This document shows positions 15,785 through 24,705 of a DNA stretch of 64,000 nt, piece by piece (position 1 is the stretch's first letter; every line of letters starts with the position of its first letter). Where the stretch lies: NCBI RefSeq assembly GCF_900129665.1, contig NZ_FQWL01000003.1, forward strand, positions 248,001 through 312,000. Reading direction: 5' to 3'. The translations under genes and the position numbers were made by a program. The notes under the pieces are model-generated. The model saw only the letters and a program-made list of their open reading frames with translations. It had not been told where the DNA came from and made no database searches. This stretch comes from Flagellimonas flava. Its GTDB lineage: Bacteria; Bacteroidota; Bacteroidia; Flavobacteriales; Flavobacteriaceae.

Positions 15785-18136
15785 ATGATATTTTACTTTT
15801 TAAAAACTCACCTGCTTTTATTGACCTTAGGCTGTAGCTCGTTAGTTGGTATGGAATACCATCTGTCCAATAAAAAACCTGCTTCGGAAAGTTCAATAAT
15901 TAATGAACCCCGTAAAGAGCGAAAAAAACCTTCTCATGTGACTATCCTATGGGATGCATCGTTCTCACTTTCATCCAAAAAGATTGAACAAGAGATTCTT
16001 CTTTTGGATGAGTATTTTGAATATCTGAATGATGCGGATGTATCACTATTGATATTAAGCAACGATGTAACATTCTCTCAGAAATATCAAATAAAAAAAG
16101 GTGATTGGAGCCATCTAAAATTGAAAATAAGGGATATCACTTATGATGGTGGCATAGCCTATGATATTTGGAATAAAATTGGAAAACTTTCAGGAACGGT
16201 ATTATTATTTTCCGATGGAATAAATTTTCCAGATAAAACGAACACAGAAAAAGAATTGGTGCTTTTCACCATTAACAGCAGAAAAAAATACAATAGACTT
16301 TTTTTAAAAACACTAGGGGAAGCCAATGGGGGAAGCCACATTGATTTAGGACACGGTATTAAACAGAATAAAAGTCCAATAATGTACTTGAAAAGTCCTG
16401 AAAGACAAGATTTAACCAAGTTTGAAGATTATTCCTATAAAAATCCAATACACAAAGAAAAATCCATATCTGGAGTAGTAACTGACCTAAGTGGGCCATT
16501 AGAGGGTGTCAATGTATCTGTTAAAGGAACTGATCGGATCACCACCACCGATAAAAACGGAAAGTACCGTATAGATGGAAAACCCTCAGAGTCCCTCATT
16601 TTTTCGTATCCAGACCGTGATTCCATTGAAGTTCTGATAGATGAAACCACAAATGAGGAAGACATCTTCATGTCTTCAAACCTAAACTACCTAGATGAAG
16701 TTGTAGTTGAAGGAGAAACTAAGTCCGAGGCAGGTATTGATAGCAAACAAAAAATCAAAACAAATTTTGGAGTACTTGATAAAAAAAGTTCGGGTTTCTC
16801 AGTACGGACAGTGACTTCGGACAAAATCCCTCCTTCTTCTGTGGACATCTATGATGTTATTCAGAATGCATTACCAGGTGTAAGGCTGGCCCCTACCGGT
16901 TCAAGTGACAACAAATTAGTATTGATCAGGGGAGGGCATAGAAACTTCTCCGGATTGGTAGGAGCAGCATGGGATATAGATGGTAACATTCTTAAGGACA
17001 CTGATAATATTCCTTTTATAAGTGCCCATGAGATAGAAACTGTCACCGTTATGCCTGGGAGCTGGGCTGCAGCACGTTACGGCTCAATAGCTGTAGCCGG
17101 AATTGTGATAGTGAGAACACGTAGAACATCTAACAATGGGCAGGATAACCCAAGCAATAACGGAAATCCTAATTCAGGGTTCTTGAATAGAAATGTTTAT
17201 CAAAAGGATGCTATTATTGGGATATCCAAATCCGGAGGCACTTCCAAACCTGTTCAAAAGATAATCGAAAGCAAGGATGCCTCAGAGGCTTATAAAAGAT
17301 ATTTAGAGATTAGAGATTTGTATCGACACTTCCCCCATTTTTTTTCCGATGTATTTGAGGTTTTTGAAGATAAATGGCACGATAGAAATACCTCTTTATT
17401 GATTTTGTCGAATATAGAAGAACTTTTTTATGACGATTCAAATGCCCTTAAAATAGCTGCCTACAAATACGAAGAAGCTGGTCAGTTGGAAAGAGCTCTT
17501 CAGATTTACAGAAGAATTTTAAGGCTAAGACCCTTGCATTCTCAATCTTATCGAGATTTGGCCAATATCAATACAAAAATAGGAAGGAAGAAAAGGGCAT
17601 GGAATCTATACAATGGTTATCTAAATTTATTCGCGGAAGGTGCAAATTACGATGACGGTCTTGATCAAATAGTCAAAAAAGAAATGGAACGGCTTATGGA
17701 GCATGGAAAAGGATTTAATTCTCCTGCTCCAAACTATTCAACTAACTCATTAGAAGGTCCTATTGAAATCATTGCTGAATGGAACCAACCAGAGGCCGAA
17801 TTTGAACTTCAATTTGTTCATCCTAATGGCCTTTTTTATGATTGGAAACATTTTTTGACACCAGAAAATGACCAGAGGATGTTAAGTGAAAAAAAACGGG
17901 GCTATTCAGCGCAAAGTTTTTTTATCGATTCTTTATCGAAAGAAAGATGGCTAGTAAACATTAGATATAAAGGCAATAAATCCGAGTTCATTCCAACTTT
18001 CATAAAACTCACGATAAGGGATACCAGGCAAAAAGGTTTTACAGAAGAAGTAGTAAAAGTTTTGAAGCTGAAAAATCAAGAGATAAATTACAAAGTTGCA
18101 AGTATCAACAGTGAAAATTTTGATTTTTTCGAATAA
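15785..18136 (+). CDS. Secreted vWA / carboxypeptidase-regulatory-like / barrel-less TonB plug / TPR protein
   Basis: A 783-residue protein of unknown role inside the island. A hydrophobic start ends in LTLGC (Cys17), which could be a lipid anchor. Next comes a vWA-like part with WDASFSLS (DxSxS at 57-61) and LLFSDGIN (about 140). A CarboxypepD_reg-like beta sandwich (SGVVTDLSGPLEGVNVSVKG, about 229) follows, then a TonB-receptor plug (DEVVVEGE at about 307; VYDVIQ-like, VLIRGGHRNFSG and PGSWAAARYGS up to about 440). No barrel follows; instead there is a TPR-like region (about 555-620) and a C-terminal beta domain. It is divergent from precursor 2. Roles in export, immunity or surface display of the lanthipeptides are only guesses. 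Confidence 0.8.
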   Translation: MIFYFLKTHLLLLTLGCSSLVGMEYHLSNKKPASESSIINEPRKERKKPSHVTILWDASFSLSSKKIEQEILLLDEYFEYLNDADVSLLILSNDVTFSQKYQIKKGDWSHLKLKIRDITYDGGIAYDIWNKIGKLSGTVLLFSDGINFPDKTNTEKELVLFTINSRKKYNRLFLKTLGEANGGSHIDLGHGIKQNKSPIMYLKSPERQDLTKFEDYSYKNPIHKEKSISGVVTDLSGPLEGVNVSVKGTDRITTTDKNGKYRIDGKPSESLIFSYPDRDSIEVLIDETTNEEDIFMSSNLNYLDEVVVEGETKSEAGIDSKQKIKTNFGVLDKKSSGFSVRTVTSDKIPPSSVDIYDVIQNALPGVRLAPTGSSDNKLVLIRGGHRNFSGLVGAAWDIDGNILKDTDNIPFISAHEIETVTVMPGSWAAARYGSIAVAGIVIVRTRRTSNNGQDNPSNNGNPNSGFLNRNVYQKDAIIGISKSGGTSKPVQKIIESKDASEAYKRYLEIRDLYRHFPHFFSDVFEVFEDKWHDRNTSLLILSNIEELFYDDSNALKIAAYKYEEAGQLERALQIYRRILRLRPLHSQSYRDLANINTKIGRKKRAWNLYNGYLNLFAEGANYDDGLDQIVKKEMERLMEHGKGFNSPAPNYSTNSLEGPIEIIAEWNQPEAEFELQFVHPNGLFYDWKHFLTPENDQRMLSEKKRGYSAQSFFIDSLSKERWLVNIRYKGNKSEFIPTFIKLTIRDTRQKGFTEEVVKVLKLKNQEINYKVASINSENFDFFE

Positions 18137-18287
18137 TGATTACAAGGATTTTTTTAATCTAAAATATACTTTGATCATTTTTATATAAGTATTTCACCTA
18201 CTTACTATTTGTACTTTTTAAATGAAGTACATATCCAAACTAAGTATTATTACCAACTAGAGAACCTTGATTATTTTCTATTTTTTT

Positions 18288-18356
18288 GCTTTGCAAAAAG
18301 CATGAACAAGATTTGAATCCCGCTTTTGCTGGAGTCTTGGAAAAGATAAAATCATT
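18288..18356 (+). repeat. tRNA-Asp leader, copy 2 of an imperfect repeat
   Basis: This is the 69-base counterpart of 4765-4834. The outer blocks are identical; the middle (CCGCTTTTGCTGG) differs but can still pair. Unlike copy 1, no TAnnTTTG box lies directly upstream; the similarity stops exactly at GCTTTGC, after a run of Ts. Confidence 0.75.
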
Positions 18357-18430
18357 GGTCTGGTAGTTCAGTTGGTTAGAATACCTGCCTGTCACGCAGG
18401 GGGTCGCGGGTTCGAGTCCCGTCCAGACCG
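18357..18430 (+). tRNA. tRNA-Asp (GTC), copy 2
   Basis: The 74 bases are identical to copy 1 at 4835-4908, with a complete cloverleaf, anticodon GTC, no encoded CCA, and a perfect palindromic terminator right after it. It marks the right end of the island. The 220 bases between the preceding gene and this tRNA show no consensus promoter, so its expression is uncertain. If the island had not been inserted, it might have been read from the promoter of copy 1. Confidence 0.97.
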
Positions 18431-18432
18431 CA

Positions 18433-18470
18433 AAAACCCCGATAGTTAATTAACTATCGGGGTTTTGTTT
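18433..18470 (+). terminator. Terminator after tRNA-Asp copy 2
   Basis: A perfect 34-base palindrome (18433-18466, arms AAAACCCCGATAGTTAA) followed by a T-rich stretch. It starts three bases after the tRNA. Confidence 0.85.
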
Positions 18471-18691
18471 TTTGCAGTTTTTGAATTTCAATTCTAACCT
18501 CTCTTTTTAGTTTGATCTTAATGATACTTTTTTTTTGCTGAATTGACAATTCACATATAAATGTTCTTATTCCGCAGTACCAAAAGATACCAACTAATAC
18601 GACCACAGTTAAATCATAAAATATTCCTAACACCCATTACCCTTTGCCACCATTCTTCTGAACTTTAGGATTGATTATTAACACTAACAAT

Positions 18692-19177
18692 ATGAGACTG
18701 CTTTTCACATTTTCTTTTTTACTGATTTCGACCCTAGGTTTTTCGCAAAATGCTTGGAAACTCATTTATGAGAATGATGCGGAGGGATCGGCACTACATG
18801 GAAAACTGGACGAACTTATCTCCGCCATTCAAAATGGCGCATCCATAAGGATTTATTATAATTCCAAGAAATCCATCGATTCGGATACTTATGTGGAACA
18901 TACTGCCTTAGTTAAATTTTTTACCATCATGAATTCGCCAAAAGGGCAATTCGTTACAGCTCAAATTGATCCTATAGTTGGGCAAATTCCCAACTTTGAG
19001 GAGGAGACCATGACCTTAAAGGAAAACTTGGAATGGTCCCTTATTGCTTCCACCAATGGAAAAAACGATACCATGACCAGAAACGTAATCACTGGAGAGA
19101 TTATTAGTCATGAGGTTAGAAACTGGGGCACCAAATGGTTTGTTGAAGATAATCCAAGGCCAACATCCTCACATTAG
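18692..19177 (+). CDS. Small secreted protein of unknown function
   Basis: The protein has 161 residues from the ATG at 18692, which opens a clear signal peptide (MRLLFTFSFLLISTLGFSQ). An in-frame TTG at 18671 would put seven odd residues before it and is less likely. The mature part is about 140 residues and contains SIRIYYNSKKSID and an EWSLIASTNGKND stretch; I do not recognise a family. It is the first gene outside the island, on the same strand as the YegP-like gene 84 bases later. A periplasmic or secreted location is likely. Confidence 0.65.
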   Translation: MRLLFTFSFLLISTLGFSQNAWKLIYENDAEGSALHGKLDELISAIQNGASIRIYYNSKKSIDSDTYVEHTALVKFFTIMNSPKGQFVTAQIDPIVGQIPNFEEETMTLKENLEWSLIASTNGKNDTMTRNVITGEIISHEVRNWGTKWFVEDNPRPTSSH

Positions 19178-19261
19178 GTTGCCCCTTCAAAAAGGATTTC
19201 ATACCAACCATTAGCAACTTTTCAATAAAATAGCTAGATTTAGGACTCTAAACATTTAATC

Positions 19262-19591
19262 ATGGGTAAATTCGAAATTAAAACAGACAAATCTGGTCAA
19301 TTCAGATTCAACTTAAAAGCAGGCAATGGTCAAGTTATCCTCAGCAGTGAGGCTTACACCACAAAAGCAGCCTGCGAAAATGGTATCGAATCTGTAAAAA
19401 CAAACTCTCAAGACGACAACCGTTTCGAAAGAAAAACAGCAAAGAACGGTAGTCCATACTTTAACCTGAAAGCTTCTAATGGGCAGGTTATTGGTGCCAG
19501 TGAAATGTACTCCAGCACCTCAGCCATGGAAAATGGTATTGCCTCTGTAAAGAGCAATGCTCCAGGAGCTGATGTTGAGGACAATTCGTAA
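19262..19591 (+). CDS. YegP-family protein (two DUF1508 repeats)
   Basis: A 109-residue protein with two copies of the DUF1508 unit. The first begins GKFEIKTDKSGQFRFNLKA (about 2-20) and the second RFERKTAKNGSPYFNLKA (about 54-71); each goes on to NGQVI, a SE-Y segment and ENGI-SVK. The two-repeat form is typical of YegP. Its biochemical role is not known. No signal peptide is seen, so it is probably cytoplasmic. A strong terminator follows at 19615. Confidence 0.88.
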   Translation: MGKFEIKTDKSGQFRFNLKAGNGQVILSSEAYTTKAACENGIESVKTNSQDDNRFERKTAKNGSPYFNLKASNGQVIGASEMYSSTSAMENGIASVKSNAPGADVEDNS

Positions 19592-19614
19592 CTCAAAGAA
19601 ACTTTTAAAGCACG

Positions 19615-19642
19615 AAAACAGCCCAATAGGGCTGTTTTTTTT
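19615..19642 (+). terminator. Terminator after the YegP-like gene
   Basis: AAAACAGCCC (19615-19624), loop AATA, then GGGCTGTTTT (19629-19638) and further Ts. The stem is perfect and the T-tail long. The next gene starts only five bases later. Confidence 0.88.
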
Positions 19643-19647
19643 GACCA

Positions 19648-20784
19648 ATGAACACTAAAATCTTGATACTTAAAAACTTGTTTCCATACTATTATTCCAC
19701 TTTGGCCCTCATGCTACTTTTTAGTTGTAAGCAATCGCCGAACAGCCAAAGTAAAGGAGATGCGACCCCAAATATCCAAGTATCGGTAGCCGACAGTATC
19801 ATCACCAAAATCCCAAGTGGTGTTGAAACTCCCGAAGGCATGGTCTGGATTCCCGGAGGAACATTTCACCAGGGCGCTGTGCCAACCGACAACATGGCCA
19901 TGAATCATGAGAAGCCGAGACATGAGGTCGCCATAGATGGTTTTTTCATGGACATTACCGAAGTGACCAATGCCCAATTTGAAACATTTGTGGTAGCCAC
20001 AGATTACATCACACTAGCTGAAAAAGAAATAGATTGGGAGGAAATGAAAAAGCAACTCCCAGAGGGAACCCCCAAACCGCATGATTCCATTATGCAGCCA
20101 GGGTCTCTGGTGTTTAAAAAAGGGCAGGTTTCCAATCTTCAAGATTATTCGCAATGGTGGCAGTGGACCATCGGGGCCAACTGGAGACATCCATATGGCC
20201 CAAAAAGTTCAATAATTGGGATGGAAAACGAACCCGTAGTCCATATCGCCTATGAGGATGCATTGGCCTATTGCGAGTGGGCGGGCAGGCGATTACCAAC
20301 CGAGGCAGAATGGGAATATGCAGCCCGTGGCGGCAATGCCAATAATATTCATTACTGGGGAGATGCGGTGGATTCCTTAGCGCAAAACGCAAACACATGG
20401 ACGGGCAACTTCCCAAAAGACAATGACAAAGAGGACGGTTTTGAACGTAGGGCTCCAGTAAAATCGTATCCTCCAAACGGATATGGGCTTCACGACATGG
20501 CGGGTAATGTTTGGGAATGGACCAGTGATTGGTATAACAGTAATTATTACCAAGAATTATCATCGACAGGAACGATAACCAAGAACCCTAGGGGAGCTAC
20601 GCGGGCATTCAATAGCGGAAATCCCTATGCGGTGGAGCGGGTGATCAAAGGAGGCTCTTTTTTGTGCAGCGCCTCATATTGTGCTAGTTATCGAGTATCA
20701 GCAAGAATGGCTACCTCTCTTGATTCCTCGTTAGAGCATCTTGGGTTCCGCACAGTGAAGGATGCCCTGCCAAAAACTAATTAA
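19648..20784 (+). CDS. Formylglycine-generating enzyme-type lipoprotein (SUMF1/FGE)
   Basis: A 378-residue SUMF1-domain protein with a lipoprotein signal (LLFSCKQ, Cys27). The fold markers are MVWIPGGTFHQG, EVTNAQF, RRLPTEAEWEYAARGG and GNVWEWTSDWY. The C-terminal motif GGSFLCSASYCASYR keeps both active-site cysteines of true formylglycine-generating enzymes (Cys340, Cys345), so it could oxidise a sulfatase Cys to formylglycine. No sulfatase gene is in the window, so its substrate must be elsewhere. The gene overlaps the convergent minus-strand gene by eight bases. Confidence 0.9.
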   Translation: MNTKILILKNLFPYYYSTLALMLLFSCKQSPNSQSKGDATPNIQVSVADSIITKIPSGVETPEGMVWIPGGTFHQGAVPTDNMAMNHEKPRHEVAIDGFFMDITEVTNAQFETFVVATDYITLAEKEIDWEEMKKQLPEGTPKPHDSIMQPGSLVFKKGQVSNLQDYSQWWQWTIGANWRHPYGPKSSIIGMENEPVVHIAYEDALAYCEWAGRRLPTEAEWEYAARGGNANNIHYWGDAVDSLAQNANTWTGNFPKDNDKEDGFERRAPVKSYPPNGYGLHDMAGNVWEWTSDWYNSNYYQELSSTGTITKNPRGATRAFNSGNPYAVERVIKGGSFLCSASYCASYRVSARMATSLDSSLEHLGFRTVKDALPKTN

Positions 20785-22822
20785 AAACCAATTCGTCCAC
20801 AAAAATAAAGCTGGGTCCGCCAGGAGAAATATGCCAATCCGGGTTCTTCAAAGGACTTTCTACAAATAACCTTACCTTTTTAAGGGAAGTGGGTTCAAAA
20901 TCGATATTGTAAACAAAACGTTCAATATCGTTGGAAGGAGGCACGTCTGGTAATTTTATCGTTTTTATTTTGGAAAAATTCTGTCCATCGGCCGACCCCC
21001 AAACCGTATATCCTACTGGTCGAAAAATCCAATTGGTAGGTTGGGACAAGCAACCCACAGCAATATTGGAAATTGTGGTTTGTTCCTCAAACTCAACGGT
21101 TGCCGTCATATGCTCAGCTTCATAACCCAGCCAATTCCCATCCACAAAATTAGTGGTACCACGTTTAAAATCCGCTAGCGTCTTACCTCCCTTAGCCGTA
21201 TACTTGGGATGTGGGTTTTTGGCCAATGAAACGCTGCTCACTTGAACCCTGTTCTTCAAAAAATCCGCTGTGCTTTCCTCGCTAGGTTCCCATTGGTCCA
21301 AGGTAGCGTAAGCTCTAAGTTTTGAAGTCTCCTTAATGTAAAAAGGTTGGTGGTATTCGCGGGGAACAGTATCTTTTTTGACGTCTTCCAGCACATAGAA
21401 TATCTTGGCCCCTTCAAAATATTGTTCAATGGAAACCTGGACCGAGTCCCTAAAGATTTCTTGTTCCGCTATAATCGTTGGTGGGCCTAAACTGCTTGCT
21501 GCAAAAACACTATCGGCAATCTGTCCTTGAATCTCTACCGTTTGGTTACCCTGTTTGAAAGATGTAAGTCCATCCGCAGACATTTGGGTCTGCCAGACGA
21601 AAAGTTTTTTAAGGTTGGGCAGATCCGAAATACGGGCAAGTGATGCATCATCTAAATCGGTTCCAAAGAGATTCAAAGTCTCCAGAAATTTAAAACCCTT
21701 GAGCTGTTTAGCACCTTCATTGGTGATTTGGGTATTCTGTAGTTGTAGTTTAATGAGGTTTTTAAAGGACTTCAATTGTTTTGCCAATTCATCATCAAAG
21801 TTGGTATATGCCAAATTTAATTCCACAATGTTTTCCTTATGTTTTTTGAGCAGTTCAAAGTCCTCTGGAGAAACATCTTTTCGTTGCATGAAATTGACGG
21901 ACAACAACGGCATTTCCTCTGACAGCAATTGCGCCGAGAGCTTATTTGCGGCCAAGGAGGCCATAAAATCCGCAGGTATCCCGTCCACTTTTTCAGCAAT
22001 CTGCGCTTGTGAAGAGGTATCCTTTTCCAGAGAGGCTAACACGGACTCCAATTTCCCCTCATGGGGCAAATCCTTCACCAGGCAATCAAAACAATTATTA
22101 TTGGCCATCCACCATTCCAACAACAACACCTCTTCAGAAGTGAGCTGTACCTTTCCCTTGGGCGGCATATGTTCTTCCTCCATTTCTGGGAGATGAATGC
22201 GGTGCATCAACAGGGAAGTCCCTTCCTTGGGCAAGGAATCCAATAAAGCCCCAGAGTCACCACCTAACAACAATTCACCTTGGGAGGTCAACAACAGTCC
22301 ACCTTTGGCCTTACCGCTATTATGACAACTGACACACTTTTTGTTCAAAATAGGTTGAACTATTTCGGTAAATACCCGTGCCTCATCTACATTTTCAATT
22401 ACAGGCTCTTCATATTTTTTAGCGAACAGAAAGTCTTCCCCATGGGTAAGACTTCCGCCATAATGCCCTGTTAAGGTTAGCAATAGTAAGACCACTACAA
22501 ATATTGGCATGTAGGCTTTTTGAGGCTGTTTTTTGGAGGATTTCTTCAAAAAATAAAGACCAATTGCCCCAACAGCAAAGGCTACAGCAATCCAACGATG
22601 TCTATCTAATAAAACCTCATCATATCCGCCATTGTCCCCCAAAAACCATCCTGAAATGATCGAAAAGACCGCACTAGCAGCACCTATCCCAAGGGTAAAC
22701 AAAATGGTACCATTGTCCTTTGGGGCAGGTTTCTTCGCATAAAATAATTCCATTAGAAAAGCCAACAACAAAATCCCAATAGGGAGATGGACAAATAATG
22801 GATGTAAATTACCTAGCTGCAT
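20777..22822 (-). CDS. DUF2231 membrane / cytochrome c / leucine-rich repeat protein
   Basis: A 681-residue multi-domain protein. Four membrane helices (about 8-27, 40-60, 77-94, 104-122) form a DUF2231-like part. A planctomycete-type cytochrome c domain follows with heme motif CVSCH (163-167) and a distal MPPKGK segment. Then come leucine-rich repeats (about 290-420; ELNLAYTNFDDELAKQLKSF and similar), a chitobiase-type sandwich (about 455-520) and a discoidin-like end. It is the last gene of the minus-strand operon and starts nine bases after the preceding gene. A role in surface electron transfer or glycan binding is inference. Confidence 0.85.
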   Translation of the reverse strand: MQLGNLHPLFVHLPIGILLLAFLMELFYAKKPAPKDNGTILFTLGIGAASAVFSIISGWFLGDNGGYDEVLLDRHRWIAVAFAVGAIGLYFLKKSSKKQPQKAYMPIFVVVLLLLTLTGHYGGSLTHGEDFLFAKKYEEPVIENVDEARVFTEIVQPILNKKCVSCHNSGKAKGGLLLTSQGELLLGGDSGALLDSLPKEGTSLLMHRIHLPEMEEEHMPPKGKVQLTSEEVLLLEWWMANNNCFDCLVKDLPHEGKLESVLASLEKDTSSQAQIAEKVDGIPADFMASLAANKLSAQLLSEEMPLLSVNFMQRKDVSPEDFELLKKHKENIVELNLAYTNFDDELAKQLKSFKNLIKLQLQNTQITNEGAKQLKGFKFLETLNLFGTDLDDASLARISDLPNLKKLFVWQTQMSADGLTSFKQGNQTVEIQGQIADSVFAASSLGPPTIIAEQEIFRDSVQVSIEQYFEGAKIFYVLEDVKKDTVPREYHQPFYIKETSKLRAYATLDQWEPSEESTADFLKNRVQVSSVSLAKNPHPKYTAKGGKTLADFKRGTTNFVDGNWLGYEAEHMTATVEFEEQTTISNIAVGCLSQPTNWIFRPVGYTVWGSADGQNFSKIKTIKLPDVPPSNDIERFVYNIDFEPTSLKKVRLFVESPLKNPDWHISPGGPSFIFVDELVFN

Positions 22823-22831
22823 AGTCTTAAA

Positions 22832-23671
22832 TTATTCTGCCCATATCTCGTCAATGAACACCCAGGGCATTGTGCCCTTGCCCTGATGCCAATCCGGTAT
22901 TTCAGAAAGTGGTTCAATGGTTATGGTCAGTTCTTTATAATTACCCGTTGTTACCGGAACTTCCAAAAACAACATCTTCTTTTCTCCAGCTTGGGCACTT
23001 TCCTTAAAAACAAGGGTTCCAATTTGGTTGCCCAACACCGCTATGGTTATCGTTTCAGGCGAAAAAATCCAGGAACCTTGATCCTGGAGCACACTTACAA
23101 TGACACTTTCAATATTCCGACTTTCCGGAAATCTCAAATCTACCGTAATTCGATTCTCTTGAAATCCCAGCCAGTGGTTTCCATTCCTAAAATTGGTGGA
23201 TCCTTTTTGTCCATCCGCAAGCGAAGCCGCCCCATTTCCAGGATAATTCACATGTGGTTCCGTATGTAATTTGGCTTCAACACCAGATAGATTTCCCTTT
23301 TGCTTCCGCACCCCAACCTCTTGTGCTTCACTTGTCCTATACGCTGGATGAAAAGCTTTTGCCTTTACAGTGGCCGTGTTATAAGCCTGAATTGGCCCAC
23401 TATAGGTTTGGGAATTAGCATCTACCTCACTACCATCCAAGGTGTATTTGATCAGGGTACCTTCCTCCTCCAAATGAAGTGTAATTGTCGCCATTTCTCT
23501 AAAAAGCACAGAGTCTGCCAAAATTTTTGGCGATGCCAGTTGGATGGAATCGGTCAGCAAAAAAACCTTCTTTTTGGATTGGCATGAGACCATGGTTCCA
23601 AAAAGAAAGAAAAGTAACGGTAAACCCCAACGGAAGCCAATGCTATGTAAACCCAAACCTGGTACATTCAT
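22832..23671 (-). CDS. Lipoprotein with chitobiase-like and discoidin-like domains
   Basis: The ATG at 23671 overlaps the stop of the upstream gene as ATGA, so I prefer it to an upstream ATG at 23713; this gives 279 residues. A signal with FGTMVSCQS marks a lipoprotein. The first part has the chitobiase C-terminal-type motif IKYTLDGSEVD and AKAFHPAYRTSE. The second, from about ADGQKGSTNFRNGNHWLGF on, is a discoidin-like carbohydrate-binding fold that resembles the end of the next gene's product. It probably binds a glycan or partner protein in the envelope. Confidence 0.8.
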   Translation of the reverse strand: MNVPGLGLHSIGFRWGLPLLFFLFGTMVSCQSKKKVFLLTDSIQLASPKILADSVLFREMATITLHLEEEGTLIKYTLDGSEVDANSQTYSGPIQAYNTATVKAKAFHPAYRTSEAQEVGVRKQKGNLSGVEAKLHTEPHVNYPGNGAASLADGQKGSTNFRNGNHWLGFQENRITVDLRFPESRNIESVIVSVLQDQGSWIFSPETITIAVLGNQIGTLVFKESAQAGEKKMLFLEVPVTTGNYKELTITIEPLSEIPDWHQGKGTMPWVFIDEIWAE

Positions 23672-24705
23672 ACTCTGTACAGTTTTATGGGGTAGCTGGC
23701 CCAAGAATTCCATTGCGCCACATAAATGTTCTCATCTTCGTCCACACAGACATCATGGGGGTGCCTAAAGATTTTTAAGGTCTGGTGCATTGGATTTAGT
23801 TTTTCCTGTTCGTATACCGGTTTACTTCCGCCAGGAGCGGATATGAGTCGATTATTTTCATCCAAAATGGAAACGAACCCAGTGCCTTCAGAACCATCCC
23901 CGGACCAGATGGTGGCCAGATATACATGATTTCCATGAATCACCGGACGACAAATATAGGCTCCTGGCAAATCAATGGAATCCAAATAAGTGCCATCCAA
24001 AGCAAAGCGTTTGAGTTTGTTCTGCTGACGGGCAGTTATGAGCAATATTGGATTTTTTGCGTCTCGTTTATCGATGCAAATTCCGTGGGCATTATTGAAA
24101 AGATGGTCATCTTCCCCCCTTCCTCCAAATATATTTTTGATATTTCCTTTGGCGTCATAGTGGGTGATATATTGGGCACCATACCCATCGGCCACATAGA
24201 TATCGCCATTATCTGCAATGGCCGTTTCGGTGGGAATGTATTCTTCTTTCTTTTGATATTTACCACTTTCCTTTGGAAATGGAAACACTTGGATTACCCT
24301 TCCATCCAAGGTGGTTTTTATGACTTCATGTCGATTATTGTCGGAAATGTACAGATACTCGGTTCCATTTTCATCATGAAGCGTTAGTCCATGCGCCCCG
24401 GGATAGTCTGTCCCCCATGAATCCAACAACTTGCCGGATTTGTCATAGATGAGAACATTGTTCTTGGTATGATTGGTCAACAAAATAATCCTCCCTTTGG
24501 CATCCTGTACCATTTCATGACAATCCTGCACAGGAAATTGCTTGCTGTTCAACTTTCCCCAGTCCAAGTCGATTTTATACCGATGGGAACCGTGCCCGAT
24601 AACGGCATCCTTTGCATTCCATCCTGAAAATGACATGGAACCCATTGCCGCTAAACCCAAAGATGCAACACTGGTCTTTTCCAAAAAGTGCCTGCGTTTC
24701 ATCAT
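23668..24705 (-). CDS. Tat-exported NHL/six-bladed propeller protein
   Basis: A 345-residue secreted propeller protein. The N-terminus has a twin-arginine signal ([20 protein letters not shown]). The body has NHL-type repeats: [55 protein letters not shown] and [18 protein letters not shown]. Its start overlaps the stop of the DUF1501 gene by four bases (ATGA) and its stop overlaps the next gene in the same way, so translation is probably coupled. A ligand or enzymatic role cannot be assigned. Confidence 0.85.
   Translation of the reverse strand: MMKRRHFLEKTSVASLGLAAMGSMSFSGWNAKDAVIGHGSHRYKIDLDWGKLNSKQFPVQDCHEMVQDAKGRIILLTNHTKNNVLIYDKSGKLLDSWGTDYPGAHGLTLHDENGTEYLYISDNNRHEVIKTTLDGRVIQVFPFPKESGKYQKKEEYIPTETAIADNGDIYVADGYGAQYITHYDAKGNIKNIFGGRGEDDHLFNNAHGICIDKRDAKNPILLITARQQNKLKRFALDGTYLDSIDLPGAYICRPVIHGNHVYLATIWSGDGSEGTGFVSILDENNRLISAPGGSKPVYEQEKLNPMHQTLKIFRHPHDVCVDEDENIYVAQWNSWASYPIKLYRV

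Larger units (their letters stand above)
4835..18430. mobile_element. Genomic island with a lanthipeptide locus, bounded by tRNA-Asp genes
   Basis: About 13.6 kb lies between two identical tRNA-Asp genes in the same orientation. It has a tyrosine-recombinase remnant next to the first tRNA, a tRNA-like relic, and a self-contained lanthipeptide locus, and by eye it is more A+T-rich than the flanks. These are classic signs of an integrated island. The boundaries are unusual because both ends hold complete tRNAs plus leader rather than one tRNA and one 3' fragment. The recombinase is broken, so movement would need help from elsewhere. That this is horizontally acquired is inference. Confidence 0.7.
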
